A stretch of DNA of 64,000 bases from Caenorhabditis elegans (Eukaryota > Nematoda > Chromadorea > Rhabditida > Rhabditidae). The position numbers and the translations under genes were made by a program. The notes below the pieces were generated by a model, which did not search any database, was not told where the DNA came from, and saw nothing but the letters and a program-made list of their open reading frames with translations. This document shows, piece by piece, positions 58,638 through 64,000 of this stretch. Positions within the stretch are counted from its first letter, which is position 1, and each line of letters begins with the position of its first letter. The stretch lies in contig NC_003283.11 in assembly GCF_000002985.6 (NCBI RefSeq), positions 8,680,001 to 8,744,000 of the forward strand. The letters are read 5' to 3'.

Positions 58638-59424
58638 TATTTTCAAGGCAGTTTTCTACACACCGTCTCTGTGTTCATCAAACATCGGAGATCTGCTTTC
58701 ATTTTCCGTGTTCAAAACAGTGTTTCGTAAATCTACTTCGTCTCTTTCAACAACCCTATCTATCCTATCAACCTATCGCTGGTTAGTTTTGACAAAATTA
58801 GGGAAGAGTCTAATGTTCAACCTAATCAGTTTTGCAGAAGGTAGAAAACAGAGTTGAACTCACATTGAGACGTCGTAGAGAATAAAACATTTAAAAAGTG
58901 AAATCGTGGTTTTTATAATCTCTCAAGTTTCGAATATGTTTTATCATGATTTGTTTTCTTCTAACTGTGGAACTTTTTTTGCAATTTATTTGGAATGAAT
59001 TTTTGTAAGATGTTGAAATATGTACACAAATCTTAGCTATCTTTTAGCTATTGTAAGTAATTGTAAATGAATGTTTGGGGTTATAATAATTACTAAAAAA
59101 AACGTTTTTAAGATGCTGAAAATGATGTTATAATCTTTATGAGTTTTTGAGTGAGTTTTTATTGAAAAAAAAACACTCAGAAGTGGAAGACTCCATAATT
59201 ATACTTGTGAGCATGATTTTATGTTTTGAAGACAAAAATATTGTGTTCTCAAAATAAAAAAGATTTGTTTAGTTGTGTGATCAACATTAATTTGTAAACA
59301 ATCTTATCAGCATCTCTCTCGCGTTTTAGTCATAGCAATTCGTAGCGTTTGTTCTTTCGAAAAACGTTTCTCTCATTTTCTTGAAAGTTTCTTTGCTCTT
59401 TGAACGTTTCTTCGCTAATTTTGA

Positions 59425-62259
59425 ATGTGTTCAGGAATGTGTGGTAAAACAATTCTTCTTGAAGTGACTCCCTGCGACAATTTTGTGTTCAATAAATCAA
59501 CAAATCTGACTGATACTGCCTATGTTACTCTGAAAAATATATCTGAGAAACCAGTATGTTTCAAAGTGAAAACGAGTGTACCAAATATGTATGTCAGTCG
59601 ACCAAATCCTGGTAAGTCACATTTATTAGAAAACTTTTCTCAAAAAATTACTTATGTATTAGGGTGAGCAATAAGTTTTTTCGTATTTTCTCAGTTTTCA
59701 TCCTTTCTCAAATATTTTGTATGTGGTACATAGTATTCTGTTAGTAGTGCGAAATATATTGATACCATATATTTCCGCCCACTTCCAAACTGATTCATCC
59801 TCAAAACTTCGCTCGAAAAAAATATCCAATTTTTTCGATTTTTTCGGATTCTTTGGGAAATCCAAATGTCAGTACTCCGTGAGGTATTAGACCATTAGTT
59901 GTATACATAATATTAATTAAATTCAGAACTGAGCAGTATTAGATACCTTTTTCCCTTTTTGTTCAAAAATATAAAAAATATTACAAAAAATTACAGCAAA
60001 AAAAATACATTTTGATTTTGAGAGGGTATAAAACCGACATCGTAAAAAAATATAAGTACGGATGAAACTGCAATGTTGTTCTTCAGATTAATAGCAACAT
60101 TTCTGCAGTTGAACACTTTTTGATATCTAAAACCAGTAAAAAGTGACAGGCTATTTAGTCAGAGGCACTCATTTTCGCTGAATCTGCCACATTCTTACGT
60201 TTGCCTACGTAGTTTTGTTAAATCTGAATTTATCAAAAACATTTTTCACAAAAACGACCAAACTTGTTGAATATGAAATCACAACATGTAATAATGTGTT
60301 TTTTGTTTTTGTCTTAACTTGATTTTTGCAATACGTGCAATTCGCAAAGTTATCTTAAAATTTTTTTTTCTCGAATTTTTTTGATTCAAATTTAGAGAAA
60401 TTTTCTCAATCTTTGGTGTTTTTTGTTCCAACGCTTGTAACTTCCTGGATAACATTGTTATCAAAAACTGATCAACTGAAAAGTTGTGCACAAATATGTA
60501 ATAAACAACATTGCAGTTGAACACTTTCTGATAAATTAAGATTTAACAAATCTACGGAGGCAAATGTAAGAATGTGGCAGATTCAGCGAAAATGAGTGCC
60601 TCTGACTCAATAGCCTGTCACTTTTTACTGGTTTTAGATATCAAAAAGTGTTCAACTGCAGAAATGTTGCTATTAATCTGAAGAACAAGATTGTCGTTTT
60701 ATCCGTATTTATATCTTTTACGATGTCGGTTTTATACCCTCTCAAAATCAAAATGTATTTTTTGTAATATTTTTGAACGAAGGAAATTTAGTAAAATTTG
60801 GATTTCCCAAAGAATCCGAAAAAATCGAAAAAATTGGATATTTTTTTCGAGCGAAGTTTTGAGGATGAATCAGTTTGGAAGTGGGCGGAAATATATGGTT
60901 TCAATATATTTTGCACTACTAACAGAATACTATGTACCACATACAAAATATTTCAGAAAGGATGAAAACTGAGAAAATACGAAAAAACTTATTGCTCACC
61001 CTAATAAATACAATTTGAATCTACTGCTTCAGATTTGCTGAAACCTGGAGAAGCGAGGCAATTATCTGTCAAGTTTCGATCGAGCGACAAAGTTAGCCTG
61101 AACGCAAAATCATACAAGCTCAAAATAGAATCATGTGAATTTGAATCTGAAGATATTGATGATTTGAAAAGTTTCTGGAGCAGCATCCCTAATGAGAAAA
61201 TACTTGTCCATAAGTCACCTATTATTCTTGGGACTGGAAGCAGCCCAGATTTTAGAAATGATCAAATTGCATCGTGAGTTTTCGTTTTTCTTAATTGAAA
61301 TATCTTAAGAGAGATCTACTTCAACAATAATTTTTTTTAGAGAATCTTCGAGACAATCATCTCCTATTCAAAATGTTTCTGATGATGGCAAAAGTTCACA
61401 TCATTCAACAGCCAAACAATTACAAGAAAATAATGAAAATTCAAAGAGCTTAAAGGTTGTGTTAATTTGTTACCTAAAAATAACAATCATAGTTTTAGTA
61501 TACTAAACAACTGGTTGAAGTGCCTTTAGGCGAAAATCAACAAGCTGATCAAACTGGAACCACCTGTGATAAAAAAGACGAGTTTCAAAAAAAAAATCAA
61601 TTGGAAGTTGAGGTTAAAATTAAAAAATATATTATTTTTAAAAGTTCTTTTTATAATTTTTTTTGCAGATAAAATTTGTGGATAAAATTCATGAGATCAA
61701 GTCCCAATTAGAAGACAGTTTTGAATTAAAATTGAAAGAAATGGAAATGAGACTGGAGGAAAAGTTCGAAAAAAGGATATCAAGATTAACACAATTTATG
61801 GAAACAATAAGTTTGTCAAATAGTCCTGGGAACTCTAGACGCGTTTTTGAATTGGACGATAATTTTTCAATAGTCGCAAAAAAGGAATTGGAACAAATGC
61901 GACAAGATTTCGAAAAAGTGCTAGATGGGCAGAACAAAATAGCAGAAGAGAAAATGAATGAGTTGAGGAAAAGAAGAGAGGAGCTTCAAGTATGAATTTA
62001 ATTTTCATTTGAAAGAAAAGTAAAGTTGTTGCGTGGTTTGTTTTTAACTTTGAACGCCCAAGTTTTTTTACCGAATTTAAAATTTTAAGGTTTTTTATTG
62101 AAAAAAAATCAATTTTCAATTTTGTATTCGAATAGAAACTTTAAAATTATTCAAGGGCCAGACCACCAAAAACATGCATTATTACAGAGAGAATCAGACG
62201 AATTGAGAACTATGGAGGAACAACTTGGCATAACGGAAAGAATCTTCTGGGCGAATTGA
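59425..62259 (+). CDS. MSP/VAP-like domain protein with coiled-coil tail (349 aa)
   Basis: Six exons in phase: 59425-59611, 61033-61273, 61341-61455, 61499-61612, 61669-61989 and 62188-62259. Residues about 5-110 form an immunoglobulin-like MSP/VAP fold: LTDTAYVTLKNISEKPVCFK, then VKTSVPNMYVSRPNP, then LLKPGEARQLSVKF. Classic VAP proteins use this face to bind FFAT peptides; whether the binding residues are retained was not assessed. A polar linker and coiled coil follow (KIHEIKSQLEDSFELKLKEM), then ELRKRREELQ and an intron at the same place as in the neighbouring paralogues. The last exon encodes only 23 residues, so the protein stops where the paralogues continue. There is no C-terminal membrane anchor, unlike VAP. 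Intron 1 contains a 1.35-kb palindrome. Confidence 0.75.
59659..61004. mobile_element. 1346-bp palindromic element with TA target duplication
   Basis: Ends are TTAGGGTGAGCAATAAGTTT at 59659 and its exact complement ending CTCACCCTAA at 61004, flanked on both sides by TA. The arms pair over most of their length, e.g. AGTGACAGGCTATT left and AATAGCCTGTCACT right, and GAGGCACTCATTTTCGCTGA with its inverse. There are a few mismatches and a short unique centre near 60300-60430. No transposase frame. A TA duplication and TIRs fit a Tc1/mariner-mobilised foldback element, by inference. Confidence 0.85.
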
Positions 62260-62803
62260 TAAGAAATTACTGTTTTTTTTATTTACAAATTTTAATAAAA
62301 TTTAGAACTTTTTGGAAGATTATAACAATTTAAACAATTGCCTTTTACATTTTCTCATATCAGGTGTAGATGACAACCGCATAAATGTTGGACAATGTGG
62401 TAAGATTTTCGCGGGACTTTACGAGGACTTATAAATAGAACACACCTGTTAATTTGATTGTATTTAACTGTAGATTCTGATTTTTGGTATTGTACATATG
62501 ATAGTTCTACCGTTTTGTTTGTTTTCCAGTGAATATTTGTTGCAGATAGAAGATAAACTTTCATTATTCATAGTTTAGACATAAGACATAAACCCCTCCC
62601 AAATTTAATGAAAGTGTGAGATGATTGATTTTTCTTTCGGTATTTCTCACATTTTCAATAAATTCTTTCTCATACCTATTTCATGTACACAAACTCTTAT
62701 CGAAAACACAATTTAGACGTAGCAATACATTTCACTGTTCTCTATCTCTCTTCAGTCACTAACTTCATTAGTTTCACTGCAAAACAAAAAGTATTCCAGA
62801 AAA

Positions 62804-64000
62804 ATGGTCCAATATTTTTGTTTTGATGCAGAAATGATTTCTTGTTTTAATGAATGCACTGAAACTGTAAGTTTTCAATATATTGTTTCATATTCTAAGT
62901 ATCTAATAATTTCAGGGCTACTTTGATGAATTTCTAACAAAATATGACGCTTCTATAATAGAACTTGGTGATCAACTGAAATATGTTTATTTTCCAGCAG
63001 TAAGTAAATACATAAATGGCTAATCTATATTTCAGTTAAAGAGCACTGCCTGTAAACACTATTGTACGAATTTCAAGAAATTTTTCAATTACTTCCTACA
63101 CTCACTATCAGTGGTCAACAACTTTTCTCTAAACATGATGCCGGGATTGAAAATGAGAAGACTATTGTTTCTTTTCTAAACGATTTGAGACATGCAATTG
63201 ATTCAAAAGTTAGTCTATATTGATTTCTTAAGTTAGATAACAAGATTATGCTTCAGAACTGGGATGTTTTTTATTTCAAATACCGAGATGTTGCTGATTT
63301 GATAATAAAAAAAGCAAGACAACAAGGAAGAGTGGATGTTCAAATTGTTTCTAACAACGGAAAAGTGTTGGCGAATGTGAGTTTTCAAAAATAAAATATA
63401 TCATTAATGTGTCACTTTACAGTTGAAAGACAGGGATATTCATAGTTTCAAAAGAAGAGTATAAGCAAAAGCACATGAATTCGGTTAGTTCATAGTTTAT
63501 TTGTAAAATGGGAGGTTTGTAGTGAGATCCCATAAAAAGAACAGATTTATCAACGTTCATTGTTTTGTAATTCAGTGTGAAAATTTTGCAGTAAAATGTT
63601 GACTTGTGGGAGATTGAGAGGAATCAGAAAAACACTGAAGTTCTATTTTATTCTAGCCGATAAGTCAAACAAGAAATAATGGTCCTATTTTTAAAAAACG
63701 CCCACCCATAAGAGTCATAAAGCATCAAAGTGAATTAGCAAACATCGACTCTCCTCAATTACGGTAATTCTAATTTACTTTGGAGACAGATAACGGATAT
63801 CTACTCATTCAGAACCCCGGATCGAATTAAAAACGGAAACACTCCATCTGCAACAAATTCAGCGACCTCATCACAAAAAGATTATCTAAAAACTTCCATT
63901 CCTTCTGCGAACGTTACGTCTACTGAAAAGACAGAATTTGGATCAGCCAAAAGCAGTGTACCCCGAGTGACCTGCAATTCAACTAAATTGGAAACTGCTC
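62804..64000 (+). CDS. Cluster paralogue 4, partial (runs off the window), possible frameshift
   Basis: Exons 62804-62866 and 62916-62999 encode MVQYFCFDAEMISCFNECTE and a continuation resembling paralogue 3. Later exons include NWDVFYFKYRDVADLIIKKA (from about 63258 to 63376), LKDRDIHSFKRR, and from 63657 a basic/Pro/Ser/Thr-rich region (KKRPPIRVIKHQSEL, DRIKNGNTPSATNSATS) open to 64000. Exon 3, after TTTCAG at 63035, does not stay open. The frame matching the homologue's end (FLNDLRHAIDSK) is offset by one base from the phase-0 entry frame, and both frames contain stops. So it is either a pseudogene, a sequence error or an unusual splice. The start lies 4 bp after an AG. The 3' end is outside the window. 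Confidence 0.55.

Noticed and set aside
46528-62804. Single operon covering all plus-strand cluster genes
   Set aside because: Intergenic gaps are 445-980 bp, much longer than typical worm operon spacing, and no SL2-type U-rich intercistronic pattern was recognised.

Overview
The window looks like nematode DNA, most probably Caenorhabditis elegans or a very close relative. It is AT-rich, with many short introns of 40-100 bp bounded by GT and (T)TTTCAG, AG directly upstream of several start codons as expected for trans-spliced genes, abundant foldback (inverted-repeat) elements, and nematode-specific 7TM receptors. Two genes are recognisable by family: a CLN3/battenin homologue and a kainate-type ionotropic glutamate receptor. 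I infer them to be cln-3.3 and glr-5, which lie near one another on C. elegans chromosome V. That assignment comes from family knowledge and memory of the gene neighbourhood, not from a search.

Layout. 1-8 kb: a 7TM receptor (+), the CLN3 homologue (+), then two small single-membrane-span proteins (-). 8-18 kb: a repeat-rich stretch with at least eight foldback elements, one of them nested with an 8-bp target duplication, and isolated exon-like segments on both strands. 18-35 kb: three minus-strand genes for secreted or surface Ser/Thr-rich mucin-like proteins, built on unrelated tandem repeats of 60, 114 and 78 bp; the first two carry frame-breaking lesions. 36-40.5 kb: the glutamate receptor (12 exons, 932 aa). 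41-46 kb: a tandem duplication in which two intact 7TM chemoreceptor genes (-) each sit beside a decayed copy of glutamate-receptor exon 6. 46.5-64 kb: a plus-strand cluster of rapidly diverging genes. These are an acidic protein encoded by phase-1 exons and a family of coiled-coil proteins with a conserved exon structure. One family member has gained an N-terminal MSP/VAP-like domain, and the last runs off the window. A LINE 3' fragment and a 1.35-kb palindrome are inserted in this cluster.

The genes do not form one pathway. CLN3 is a late-endosome/lysosome membrane protein, the GLR subunit is synaptic, the 7TM proteins are presumptive chemoreceptors, and the mucin-like proteins are probably extracellular or cuticle/mucus components. 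The coiled-coil cluster has no function I recognise and is the part most worth following up. Splice models were assembled by hand by matching GT/AG sites and phase, so terminal exons are the least certain parts.
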